Below, one piece after another: positions 6,401-13,091 of a stretch of 23,525 nt of DNA (positions are counted from its first letter, which is position 1; each line of letters starts with the position of its first letter). The notes under the pieces are model-generated. The model was given only the letters and a program-made list of their open reading frames with translations. It did not search any database and was not told where the DNA came from. Source of the stretch: an uncultured Cytophagaceae bacterium. Lineage in GTDB: Bacteria > Bacteroidota > Bacteroidia > Cytophagales > Spirosomataceae. The translations under genes were made by a program, and so were the position numbers. Location: positions 1 to 23,525 of the forward strand of contig CALLKB010000090.1 in assembly GCA_938008575.1 (NCBI GenBank), given 5' to 3'.

Positions 6401-6436
6401 TATTTCGAATAATTCATATATTTCGTATAAATTCGC
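6401..6436 (+). promoter_or_regulatory. Tandem 18-bp repeat upstream of the antitoxin gene
   Basis: TATTTCGAATAATTCATA (6401-6418) is followed directly by TATTTCGTATAAATTCGC (6419-6436); 11 of the first 12 bases agree. The repeats end 16 bp before the antitoxin ATG at 6453 in very A/T-rich DNA, where the promoter should lie, so they are likely the autoregulatory operator (inference). The rest of the 6278-6452 region shows only a weak imperfect hairpin (6322-6361). Confidence 0.45.
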
Positions 6437-6452
6437 AAAATAATCAATCAAG

Positions 6453-6908
6453 ATGATAGCAGAGGATAAAATAAGTAGACCAACCAAAGAGGAGCAGAGG
6501 CTTGCAAAAGAATCCTACGAAGCCTTATCTACGACTTTGGAATCGCTTCATGCGACAAATCCCGAAATAGAAATAGAGGAAACGGCAGAGAAAATCAGGG
6601 TACCATTAAAAGCCTTAAAACTTTTGGCAACAATCCTAAAAGCAACAAGTCAAGGAAAACCTATTTCCATCGTTCCCATCGCCACCGAAATGACCACCCA
6701 AGCAGCATCCGAATTATTGGGATGCTCCAGACCACATTTAATTTCTTTGCTTGAAAGTGGCGAAATACCTTTCATCAAAGTTGGCAAGCATCGTCGGATC
6801 AAATACGAAGATGTAACACAATACAAAGCCCAAATGTATGCCAAACAACGCGCGCGTATTATCGATATGATGAAAATGGATGAAGACCTTGGGCTGTATG
6901 ATTCATAG
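6453..6908 (+). CDS. Excisionase/MerR-like HTH antitoxin of a PIN-toxin pair
   Basis: A 151-residue protein. The charged N-terminal ~70 residues are helical. Residues ~80-127 form an excisionase-type winged HTH (HTH_17): MTTQAASELLGCSRPHLISL for the two helices and IPFIKVGKHRRIKYEDV for the wing. The C-terminal tail is a basic-then-acidic helix (KQRARIIDMMKMDEDLGLY) that could bind the toxin. It overlaps the PIN gene by 11 bp, the normal antitoxin-first layout. In this family the HTH partner is the DNA-binding antitoxin and represses its own operon. A lone excisionase of a mobile element is unlikely, because no integrase is present. Confidence 0.82.
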   Translation: MIAEDKISRPTKEEQRLAKESYEALSTTLESLHATNPEIEIEETAEKIRVPLKALKLLATILKATSQGKPISIVPIATEMTTQAASELLGCSRPHLISLLESGEIPFIKVGKHRRIKYEDVTQYKAQMYAKQRARIIDMMKMDEDLGLYDS

Positions 6909-7461
6909 TGTAAAATTCACTTGCTTTCTTGACACCAATGTCATTTATCCAATAATAACACGGGATATACTACTGTGGTTTGCCCACTTTGAATTATATA
7001 CACCCAAATGGAGCCCTGACATTTTTAATGAATGGGCTGAGGTCATGCAACGGAAAAACATATCCGAAGCGGAAATTAAAAAACGAATCGAAAATGTAAA
7101 TTTAGCGTTTCCGGGAGTCATCGTTTATGACTATGATTCCATTGTAGACACCCTAAATCTCCCCGACCTGAGGGACCGCCATGTATTAGCGGCAGCCATT
7201 AAATCGAATGCCGGAATTATCGTAACCAATAATTTAAAAGACTTTCCCCAGGCATATTTACAGCGCTATAATATTACAGCAAAAAATGTAGATGACTTTT
7301 TAACAGATCTCATTGACCTAAACCACGAAATCGCATTAGAGGCGTTTAAAATGATGGTTTCAAACAAGAAAAACCCTGATTTAGACGAATATCAGGTATT
7401 AAACGTTTTTCGAGAAAATGGATTAAAAGACACGGCAGACTACTTGCACGCCTTGTTATAA
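6898..7461 (+). CDS. PIN-domain ribonuclease toxin (PIN_3/VapC-like)
   Basis: A 187-residue PIN-fold protein with the acidic metal-binding set in order: Asp12 in CFLDTNVIYP, Glu45 in FNEWAEVM, Asp93 in LPDLRDRHVLAAA, and the Asn111/Asn112 to Asp115 region in IIVTNNLKDF. PIN toxins are Mg-dependent endoribonucleases that cut tRNA, rRNA or mRNA; the target here is not known. I chose ATG 6898 over an upstream ATG at 6880 because it places the start next to the antitoxin stop and opens directly on the first PIN strand. The C-terminal ~45 residues form an extra helical extension seen in this subgroup. It converges with the FAD monooxygenase, with only 4 bp between stops. Confidence 0.85.
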   Translation: MIHSVKFTCFLDTNVIYPIITRDILLWFAHFELYTPKWSPDIFNEWAEVMQRKNISEAEIKKRIENVNLAFPGVIVYDYDSIVDTLNLPDLRDRHVLAAAIKSNAGIIVTNNLKDFPQAYLQRYNITAKNVDDFLTDLIDLNHEIALEAFKMMVSNKKNPDLDEYQVLNVFRENGLKDTADYLHALL

Positions 7462-7465
7462 AATC

Positions 7466-8662
7466 CTATTTCCCATACTCCTCCAGCTCAATCGTATCAT
7501 CCGTCGGGGACTTGTTTTTATCCGAAAACAGCTCCCCGATTTTCATCACAAACTTACTCGAAATGACATTGAGAATCGTATTCAGTAAGAATATGCCCCA
7601 TTTTGTTTTGGGATGTGCCAACCAAGGCACTCCCGGAGGAAGTTTCTGAATCTTCGTCACATAAGGCCGAAAGGCTTTATCATAGGCGGCAAATGCATCC
7701 GCATAATTCGCATGGCGAGATAATTCCCCAGCCAAAATATAAGCTCCTACGACGGACAGACTAACGCCCATGCCCGTCAAGGGCGATGGACAAAATGCCG
7801 CATCTCCTGTCATGGCACAGCGGCCTTTCGACCAACGAGGCGCAATGACTTGGCTGATGGCATCAAAATACAAATCGGAGTTCTCCTCCATGGCGGCTAA
7901 GACGCGTTTGGCTTCCCAACCGGCATCTGAAAACTTATGCCGTAAAAGTTGCTTTTGCTCGTCTAGAGATAATTTTTCATAGCCCATGGGCTCCGACATA
8001 AACGAAAAGGATGCACGCGTCGTGCCCTCGTTATCCGGACGCATGACGATCACGCGCGAATTCGTTGCGTTATACCAACGAGCCCAACGGCTATCCGAGG
8101 GTCCACGTGGAATCGTAAAATAGGAGACATAAAGCCCCACAGGCTTGACGTACGGTTCATCGCCAAAAACCAATTGGCGAGTTCGCGATCGAATGCCATC
8201 CGCACAAATAACCAAATCAAAATCGCGGATTTCACCGTTTTGGAAAGTCACTTTTACACCGTCTGCATGCTCATCCAAGGCGATTATTTGATTGCCAAAT
8301 AGATACTCTACATGATCTTTGGTGTGCTTGTATAATATCTTGACCAAATCACCTCGTAAAATCTCGAGTTCGGAGGTTCCTAAATTGGATTCGCCTTTCG
8401 GCAGCGCGGCCTTGATCCCATCATTTTCATCCACAAATCGGACGCCCAACTCGCCCGTATCTGCCGCGCGAATTTCCTCCTCAATGCCCATCCATTGCGC
8501 GATTTTTTGCGCGGCACCTTTAATGTCGACATTTTGGCCTCCCAAACGCAGGCTTTCTGCGCGCTCCACAATCGTAACTTCAAAACCAAAACGATTCAAC
8601 CAAAAGGCTAGGGTAGGGCCAGCGATACTCGCACCAGAGATGAGGATTTTTTTGTGATTCAT
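7466..8662 (-). CDS. FAD-dependent monooxygenase (PHBH/TetX superfamily)
   Basis: A 398-residue class A flavoprotein hydroxylase. Motifs in order: N-terminal Rossmann region ILISGASIAGPTLAF (6-20), in which the usual GxGxxG is GASIAG; Glu/Arg at IVERAES; the DG motif VICADGIRSRTR (151-162); and the GD motif MTGDAAFCPSPLTGMG (~284-299), which contacts the FAD ribose and riboflavin. These enzymes hydroxylate aromatic or polyketide-like molecules with NAD(P)H and O2. The C-terminal ~40 residues have a hydrophobic helix near KWGIFLLNTILNVISS, perhaps a membrane or substrate lid. The substrate is unknown, and I see no basis for calling it tetracycline resistance. It is divergent from the VOC gene. 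Confidence 0.88.
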   Translation of the reverse strand: MNHKKILISGASIAGPTLAFWLNRFGFEVTIVERAESLRLGGQNVDIKGAAQKIAQWMGIEEEIRAADTGELGVRFVDENDGIKAALPKGESNLGTSELEILRGDLVKILYKHTKDHVEYLFGNQIIALDEHADGVKVTFQNGEIRDFDLVICADGIRSRTRQLVFGDEPYVKPVGLYVSYFTIPRGPSDSRWARWYNATNSRVIVMRPDNEGTTRASFSFMSEPMGYEKLSLDEQKQLLRHKFSDAGWEAKRVLAAMEENSDLYFDAISQVIAPRWSKGRCAMTGDAAFCPSPLTGMGVSLSVVGAYILAGELSRHANYADAFAAYDKAFRPYVTKIQKLPPGVPWLAHPKTKWGIFLLNTILNVISSKFVMKIGELFSDKNKSPTDDTIELEEYGK

Positions 8663-8690
8663 AAAAGCAAAGAAGGAAGATCTGCTTTTA
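8662..8690. promoter_or_regulatory. 8-bp inverted repeat over the FAD-monooxygenase start region
   Basis: TAAAAGCA (8662-8669) and TGCTTTTA (8683-8690) form a perfect inverted repeat with a 13-bp spacer that begins at the start codon. It sits in the 79-bp divergent region shared with the VOC gene and may be an operator, although no TetR- or MarR-type gene is adjacent. Confidence 0.3.
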
Positions 8691-8741
8691 AAAACTCAAA
8701 AGGGCGCCATAAGTTTTAAAATCATTTCATAAATTGGACTT

Positions 8742-9167
8742 ATGCCCAATATCATCCCACACATCCACTTCAACGGCAATACTGAAGAAGCATTTGAATT
8801 TTATCGTTCCGTATTTGGCGGATCGTTCTCGCGTTTGATGCGCTTTAAGGATTTGAACAATCCTGATTTCTCATTTCCTGAAGAAGAGCAAAATAAGATC
8901 ATGTTGATCCGTTTACCCATCGGTTCTTCGTTCGTTTTATCAGGAAGTGATGTGCCTAATTTTTTAGGTGTTGTGAGCGAGGAGGAGAACCGAAGCAAGA
9001 TTACCATTTCCGCAGCAAGTCAAGCAGAGGCCGAGGCACTATTCAATGGCTTGTCGGCCGGCGGAACCGTAGAAATGCCATTAGACGTAGGTCCTTGGGG
9101 CGCCTATTTAGGTGCGTTTAGGGACAAATATGGGATTGAGTGGATGGTGGAAACTACTGCTTCATAA
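8742..9167 (+). CDS. VOC-superfamily protein, PhnB/3-demethylubiquinone-like
   Basis: A 141-residue glyoxalase/bleomycin-resistance-fold protein of the PhnB-like branch: IIPHIHFNGNTEEAFEFYRSVFGG is the classic opening (IHFNGNTEEAFEFYRSVFG), SSFVLSGSDVP follows in the middle, and the second module closes with GPWGAYLGAFRDKYGIEWMV. PhnB-like proteins are usually small homodimers whose function is not settled; some act as metal-dependent isomerases or hydroxylases. No signal peptide. Its 3' end overlaps the convergent methyltransferase gene by 14 bp, so transcripts of the two genes are complementary at their ends. Confidence 0.9.
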   Translation: MPNIIPHIHFNGNTEEAFEFYRSVFGGSFSRLMRFKDLNNPDFSFPEEEQNKIMLIRLPIGSSFVLSGSDVPNFLGVVSEEENRSKITISAASQAEAEALFNGLSAGGTVEMPLDVGPWGAYLGAFRDKYGIEWMVETTAS

Positions 9168-9768
9168 AACTACAAAACACAAAATTATGCACCGCCCCGC
9201 TTGGTGTAATATGGTCTTCACGTTTGCATTCCGGGTTCTTGAAATCCGACTGAATGAACTTTGCTTTCATGCCCTCCTCATCATATTGTTGAATTTCTAA
9301 ACCACTACATTTGGTCGGCCCATCCGTAGAAAACGTTCCAATGATGACCATTCCATTCACCGCATTTTTGACGATACTTAGATAAGTGTCGATTTTGGTG
9401 GAATCGGTTTGAAAGTGAAAAGCGGCTCGATCATGCCAAACATCGTATTTCTCTTTAGGCTGAAAATCCAAAATATCGCTGACAATCCATGTAACTTTTT
9501 TGGCATCCTCACCTAACCTTTCTTGCACCCGAAGAATCGCGGCTTCGGAAATATCTAAAACAGAAAGATTCGTGTAGCCTTCAGCTAGTAAAAAATCAAC
9601 CAAGTTACTGTCACCGCCACCAATGTCGATAATCTTCGCATTTTGGGGGATTTTAAACTGATGGATGATTGCCAAAGAAGCCGTAGGAACCTCCTGCGTC
9701 CAACTCACTTCATTCGGCTGCTTGGTTTTATAAATGGCTTCCCAATGTTCTTTTACGTCCGTTATCAT
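9154..9768 (-). CDS. Class I SAM-dependent methyltransferase
   Basis: A 204-residue Rossmann-fold methyltransferase. Motif I is AKIIDIGGGDSNLVDFL (44-60), motif II the acidic end of LSVLDISEAAI, and the motif III/IV region VTWIVSDILDF followed by YDVWHDRAAFHF. The WHDRAAFHF segment is typical of a Bacteroidota/Proteobacteria group related to thiopurine/tellurite-type methyltransferases (TPMT/TehB-like). The acceptor is not known. It follows the DUF3052-like gene on the same strand with a 29-bp gap, and its end overlaps the convergent VOC gene. Confidence 0.88.
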   Translation of the reverse strand: MITDVKEHWEAIYKTKQPNEVSWTQEVPTASLAIIHQFKIPQNAKIIDIGGGDSNLVDFLLAEGYTNLSVLDISEAAILRVQERLGEDAKKVTWIVSDILDFQPKEKYDVWHDRAAFHFQTDSTKIDTYLSIVKNAVNGMVIIGTFSTDGPTKCSGLEIQQYDEEGMKAKFIQSDFKNPECKREDHITPSGAVHNFVFCSFMKQ

Positions 9769-9797
9769 GCAGCAAATTTGGGGAAAATCAGATGGGC

Positions 9798-10193
9798 CTA
9801 TTGTGACTTATGTGACTTCCCTACCTTTTCAATCGGACGAAATCGCAAGGCACTCCAGGTATCATCAATGGAAATCGCCGACACGGTCGTAATGCCAAAT
9901 TCCTCAACGGTCATTCGAATGCTATCGCGGTTGATATTAGCTTTCAATTTAGAAGTTCCTTTGGGATAGGCAATCCAAAAAACACTATCTGGAACAATGT
10001 GTCTGAGTCCTTCATTCAGAAAGTGGGTTAACTCTTTCTTTTCCGAAACAAAAACAAGCGTGTTTGTGCTTGGGGCCGAATTGAATTCCATTTTACATCC
10101 ATGTGCAAGAAATGCTTCCGCAAGGTCCTTGGGTGCTTGGATGACGATTCCATCGCCTTTGAATCGGAGTTTTTTAAGGATGTCTTTCATCAT
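9798..10193 (-). CDS. DUF3052-like conserved protein
   Basis: A 131-residue soluble protein, alpha/beta by appearance: LVFVSEKKELTHFLNEGL, then VFWIAYPKGTSKLKANINRD, and a C-terminal DDTWSALRFRP block. The PDSVFWIAYPKGTSK and IDDTWSALRFR signatures fit the DUF3052-like group, in which they are strongly conserved; the biochemical role is unknown. There is no signal peptide or obvious active site. It probably starts at ATG 10193 (ATGATGAAAGAC...), with a second ATG one codon later. It is likely co-transcribed with the methyltransferase downstream. Confidence 0.72.
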   Translation of the reverse strand: MMKDILKKLRFKGDGIVIQAPKDLAEAFLAHGCKMEFNSAPSTNTLVFVSEKKELTHFLNEGLRHIVPDSVFWIAYPKGTSKLKANINRDSIRMTVEEFGITTVSAISIDDTWSALRFRPIEKVGKSHKSQ

Positions 10194-10227
10194 GTAAAAT
10201 TAAGCGCCGCTTATAAGAAGGGGTCAC

Positions 10228-10251
10228 TTGATTGAGAAACAATCAAAAATA
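10228..10251 (-). promoter_or_regulatory. 19-bp palindrome overlapping a -7 box
   Basis: TTGATTG (10228-10234) and CAATCAA (10240-10246) form a perfect inverted repeat around AGAAA. The minus strand of 10251-10244 reads TATTTTTG, a full TAnnTTTG match, so the palindrome overlaps the likely promoter of the DUF3052-like gene and could be a repressor site. The -33 position shows only a partial match. Confidence 0.4.
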
Positions 10252-10289
10252 AATTAATTATCTTGGCATTCATAACCTATTTAAAAACC

Positions 10290-11222
10290 ATGAAAAAAAT
10301 TCATCAAATTCTATTTATACTCATCCTTCAATGTGTTGTAATAAATGCCATCGCACAAGACGGAACGATTTATCCGCTTGAAGCCCCCAAAGAGCCCAAT
10401 GCCATTCCCCTAAACACGGGTTCTGTGAAAGACCAGCCCGCACCTGAAACCTGGTTCCGCCAGTGGGGTGATCCGATGGCACGGAATATTTCAACAGCAA
10501 CCTTAACTCCTTTCTTTCCTGAAAAAGGCAAGGCCAATGGCGCAGCAGTTATCGTTGCTCCTGGCGGCGGATACCGTTGGCTTTCCATGGGCAATGAAGG
10601 CTGGGAGGTCGCAGAAGCGTTGGCCAAACAAGGAATAACAGCCTTCGTTTTAAAATATCGCTTATTTCCTACGCCTGAAAAGCTAGAAGATTTTACAGCT
10701 TGGATGAACCGCCCACGCCCTGCTCCCGCAAAAACGGACAGCTCTGCAAAAAATACGAATCCCATGGCGCAAATGGATCTGACCAATCAACTACAAGATG
10801 CCGAAGCGGCCTATGCAATGATTCTGAAAAACGCGACCGCATGGGGTGTCGATACGAAGCGAATCGGGATGATTGGTTTCTCCGCAGGGGCAGGATTAAC
10901 CATGCATGTGACGCTGAATTCCCAAACCATGAAACTGGCGTTTATTGGCCCTATTTATGGCGGCATGGGCCCGGTAAAAGTGCCGGTAAATGCTCCGCCC
11001 ATGTTCAATGCCATTGCTTCCGATGACTTCCTATTTAATGGGCAGTTTGGCGTGATTGATTCATGGTTTAAGGCCGGCCGACCGGTTGAATTTCATTTAT
11101 ACCAAAATGGAGGACACGGTTTTGGCTTAGGCAATCCAAACCGAACAAGTAATAAATGGTTTGATGCCTTTATTCACTGGTTAGATGTGAATAAGTTTTT
11201 AATATCAGCCAAAGCAGAATAA
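10290..11222 (+). CDS. Secreted alpha/beta hydrolase, xylan-esterase/BD-FAE-like
   Basis: A 310-residue exported hydrolase. The signal peptide is residues 1-~22 (FILILQCVVINAIAQ). I chose ATG 10290 because it starts exactly at the signal peptide (MKKIHQ); an in-frame TTG at 10263 is less likely. Fold features: oxyanion-hole region IVAPGGGYRWLSMGNEGWEVA, nucleophile Ser198 in MIGFSAGAG, acid Asp245 or Asp246 in AIASDDFLF, and His276 in NGGHGFGLG. Residues ~130-165 form a Pro-rich insertion (RPRPAPAKTD) over the active site. The group is often annotated as acetylxylan esterase or endo-xylanase; de-esterification of plant polysaccharides is the likely role. The M23 gene follows after 5 bp. Confidence 0.88.
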   Translation: MKKIHQILFILILQCVVINAIAQDGTIYPLEAPKEPNAIPLNTGSVKDQPAPETWFRQWGDPMARNISTATLTPFFPEKGKANGAAVIVAPGGGYRWLSMGNEGWEVAEALAKQGITAFVLKYRLFPTPEKLEDFTAWMNRPRPAPAKTDSSAKNTNPMAQMDLTNQLQDAEAAYAMILKNATAWGVDTKRIGMIGFSAGAGLTMHVTLNSQTMKLAFIGPIYGGMGPVKVPVNAPPMFNAIASDDFLFNGQFGVIDSWFKAGRPVEFHLYQNGGHGFGLGNPNRTSNKWFDAFIHWLDVNKFLISAKAE

Positions 11223-11227
11223 TACCT

Positions 11228-11845
11228 ATGATTCATCGCCTATTTTGCGAAGCGTTAAGCCCGCTGAACAGTATTACCCTCGATCTCAATGCTACGAATA
11301 CGGAATTGAATGCCTCCATTTATGGAAATACGAGCGCTTTTTGTGCTTATATCGAAGCAAAGCTTGGAGGGAAAATCGGTTATGGCGGTTATTTGGAACA
11401 TCGTGTGATATATGAGTCACACGAGAACTTTGCGACGGCCTCCGCCGATTTCCGAAATATCCATTTGGGTATAGATTTTTGGACTGAAGCGGGTACTCCG
11501 GTTTTTGCACCCCTCGCTGGCGTTGTACATAGCTTTCAAGTTAATCCGGGATCAGGGAATTATGGGCCAACAATCATTTTATTCCACCCAGCTGAAAAGA
11601 TTTACAGTTTATATGGGCACCTAGCAAGTTATGATTTAGCACAGCTGGAAGTTGGCGCACAGATTACAGCAGGCCAAAAGCTTTGCCACCTCGGAAAACC
11701 TGATGAGAATGGAGGCTGGCCACCCCATCTGCATTTCCAATTGATTCGTGATATGCAGGGATTTCAGGGAGATTATCCGGGCGTTTGTTCACTGCGTGAT
11801 GTGGACTTTTATGCGAAAAATTGTCCGGATCCGGCCCGCTTTTGA
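11228..11845 (+). CDS. Cytoplasmic-looking M23 (LytM-type) metallopeptidase domain protein
   Basis: A 205-residue protein with the M23 zinc ligands in the canonical pattern: His79 and Asp83 in HLGIDFW, the catalytic His131 in YGHL, and His167-x-His169 in PPHLHFQ. It has no signal peptide or membrane segment, which is unusual for a peptidoglycan peptidase. The sequence (GTPVFAPLAGVVHSF, NYGPTIILFH, ENGGWPPHLHFQ, GDYPGVCSL, and the ending NCPDPARF) resembles the M23 module found fused between a phosphotransferase-like and a class III aminotransferase domain in larger proteins; here it stands alone. The cytosolic target is unknown. It is probably co-transcribed with the esterase upstream and converges with a methyltransferase after 4 bp. 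Confidence 0.85.
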   Translation: MIHRLFCEALSPLNSITLDLNATNTELNASIYGNTSAFCAYIEAKLGGKIGYGGYLEHRVIYESHENFATASADFRNIHLGIDFWTEAGTPVFAPLAGVVHSFQVNPGSGNYGPTIILFHPAEKIYSLYGHLASYDLAQLEVGAQITAGQKLCHLGKPDENGGWPPHLHFQLIRDMQGFQGDYPGVCSLRDVDFYAKNCPDPARF

Positions 11846-11849
11846 TACT

Positions 11850-12533
11850 TTATTCGCGAGTGTGTTGTTCATCAGCGAGTTTGCCACGACGATGAAACGT
11901 AAATGTTAAAAACGTCTTCCCATTTGGTAAACTATTCTCTTCTTCAAATGATTTGTGAAAGCCAAAATCAACCATTGTTGATTGCACAATCTCCTTATCA
12001 ATTCGCTTAAATTGGCCACTTAAAACATTTACTCCCTCAATTCCGGATTGGCTAACCGCGCCATTCCCATTATTCGATTGAATAGTAACGACGATGACTC
12101 CCCCTTCAGCTAGGTTATTCAACATAAACTGAATACAATTTTTCAAGTCGACGTATTCCAAAAACAAGGCGGCCCAAATGAAATCTGACTGAATGAATGT
12201 TTCGGTCGTTTCGTCAATATTACATTTTATCAGTTTCAATTGAGGAAGCGTATTCTTGAATCGAAGATATGTTTGCTGAAGGTAATCCTCATTGATATCG
12301 ATTCCGACCACGTGTTCAACGGTCGTAGCATCCACATGTTCTAAGCCATTTCCTCCAGCTATTCCCAAAAATAAAGGCTTTTGGGGTTGATGTTTTTCGA
12401 GGTATTTTTTCGTCAATGCACTTAGCAAGGGCAATTGAGCCACAGTCTCGTGGCTCATGTGATTTTCATAATCCGCTAATGAAACTTGATTCCAAAGAGT
12501 GCTCGAATCGTTAATTTTTTCAATTGGATTCAT
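11850..12533 (-). CDS. Class I SAM-dependent methyltransferase
   Basis: A 227-residue methyltransferase. Motif I is unusual, PLFLGIAGGNGLEHV (53-67), followed by the acidic motif II VVGIDINEDYL, motif III LKLIKCNID and motif IV DFIWAALFLEYVDL. It ends with a strand pair around FHKSFEEENSLPNGKTFLTFTFHR (shown as KSFEEENSLPNGKTFLTF). There is no signal peptide. The acceptor is unknown; the FLEYVD segment is typical of small-molecule methyltransferases. It converges with the M23 gene and is 32 bp downstream of the VOC gene, so it may share its transcript. Confidence 0.85.
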   Translation of the reverse strand: MNPIEKINDSSTLWNQVSLADYENHMSHETVAQLPLLSALTKKYLEKHQPQKPLFLGIAGGNGLEHVDATTVEHVVGIDINEDYLQQTYLRFKNTLPQLKLIKCNIDETTETFIQSDFIWAALFLEYVDLKNCIQFMLNNLAEGGVIVVTIQSNNGNGAVSQSGIEGVNVLSGQFKRIDKEIVQSTMVDFGFHKSFEEENSLPNGKTFLTFTFHRRGKLADEQHTRE

Positions 12534-12565
12534 GAAAGGATGGGGTATTGAACCGTTAAGAAAAA

Positions 12566-12970
12566 TTAAGCCGGCAACTTCGACATATCCATGTGAAATA
12601 TCTCCCAGGTATGCCCGTCGAAATCCTCAATCGTACGTTGGACCATAAAACCATAATCGCGCATTTCATTGGGTTCGATACCGCCCGCACCTAAGCCACT
12701 ATCCACGACTTGGTTGACTTCTTCGATACTATCCATGGACAAGGAAAGCAAGGCGGCAATGGATGATTTCGTATCAACAATGGGCTTTTTGGTAAAGCTC
12801 GAAAACTTCTCATGCGAAAGAATCATAACAAAAATATTGTCCGACCAAACCATGCATTTGCCACTTTCGTCGGAGAATTGCGGATTATTCTTGAAGCCCA
12901 AAGCCGTGTAAAATGCCATTGATTTTTCTGGATCTTGCACCGCAAGGTTGATAAAGATTTGATTCGCCAT
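12566..12970 (-). CDS. VOC-superfamily (glyoxalase-like) protein
   Basis: A 134-residue two-module VOC protein: FINLAVQDPEKSMAFYTALGF at the start of module 1, CMVWSDNIFVMILSHEKF completing it, and YGFMVQRTIEDFDGHTWEIF closing module 2. The His/Glu metal ligands are only partly evident (His in the GHTWEIFHM area), so enzymatic activity cannot be assigned. This branch (often annotated as glyoxalase or bleomycin-resistance-like, lactoylglutathione-lyase-like) is usually cytoplasmic and uncharacterised. It belongs to a different VOC branch from the gene at 8742. The region upstream holds the terminator of the large sugar operon. Confidence 0.85.
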   Translation of the reverse strand: MANQIFINLAVQDPEKSMAFYTALGFKNNPQFSDESGKCMVWSDNIFVMILSHEKFSSFTKKPIVDTKSSIAALLSLSMDSIEEVNQVVDSGLGAGGIEPNEMRDYGFMVQRTIEDFDGHTWEIFHMDMSKLPA

Positions 12971-13040
12971 GTTTGTTTAAAAAGGTTTTTTTAAAGATAA
13001 AGAAAATAGGTTAAATACGACGAATTAGAGCTCGAATCAA

Positions 13041-13067
13041 AACAAAAAGAGGCCAAGTTCGACCTCT
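13041..13067 (-). terminator. Intrinsic terminator of the sugar operon
   Basis: On the minus strand AGAGGTC pairs with GGCCTCT (13067-13061 with 13054-13048; one G-U pair) around a 6-nt loop and is followed at once by TTTTTGTTTTG. It lies 25 bp after the stop at 13092. Stem, loop and U-run are all as expected for an intrinsic terminator, so this most likely marks the 3' end of the transcript coming from beyond 23525. Confidence 0.8.
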
Positions 13068-13091
13068 ATTTGTTTCTTAACACCCCTATAA

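Noticed and set aside
6453..6908. Excisionase of an integrated element
   Set aside because: The HTH type is shared with excisionases, but there is no integrase, attachment repeat or tRNA nearby, and the overlapping PIN gene explains it better as an antitoxin.
7466..8662. Tetracycline-inactivating monooxygenase (TetX) as the identity of the FAD enzyme
   Set aside because: Only general class A flavoprotein motifs are shared; the N-terminal segment (GASIAG, GGQNVDIKG) and the substrate region do not follow TetX closely enough, and the neighbourhood contains no resistance genes.
13022..13038. Near-palindrome centred on GAGCTC upstream of the VOC gene
   Set aside because: One mismatch, short arms, no promoter match nearby, and the region is already explained by the operon terminator.
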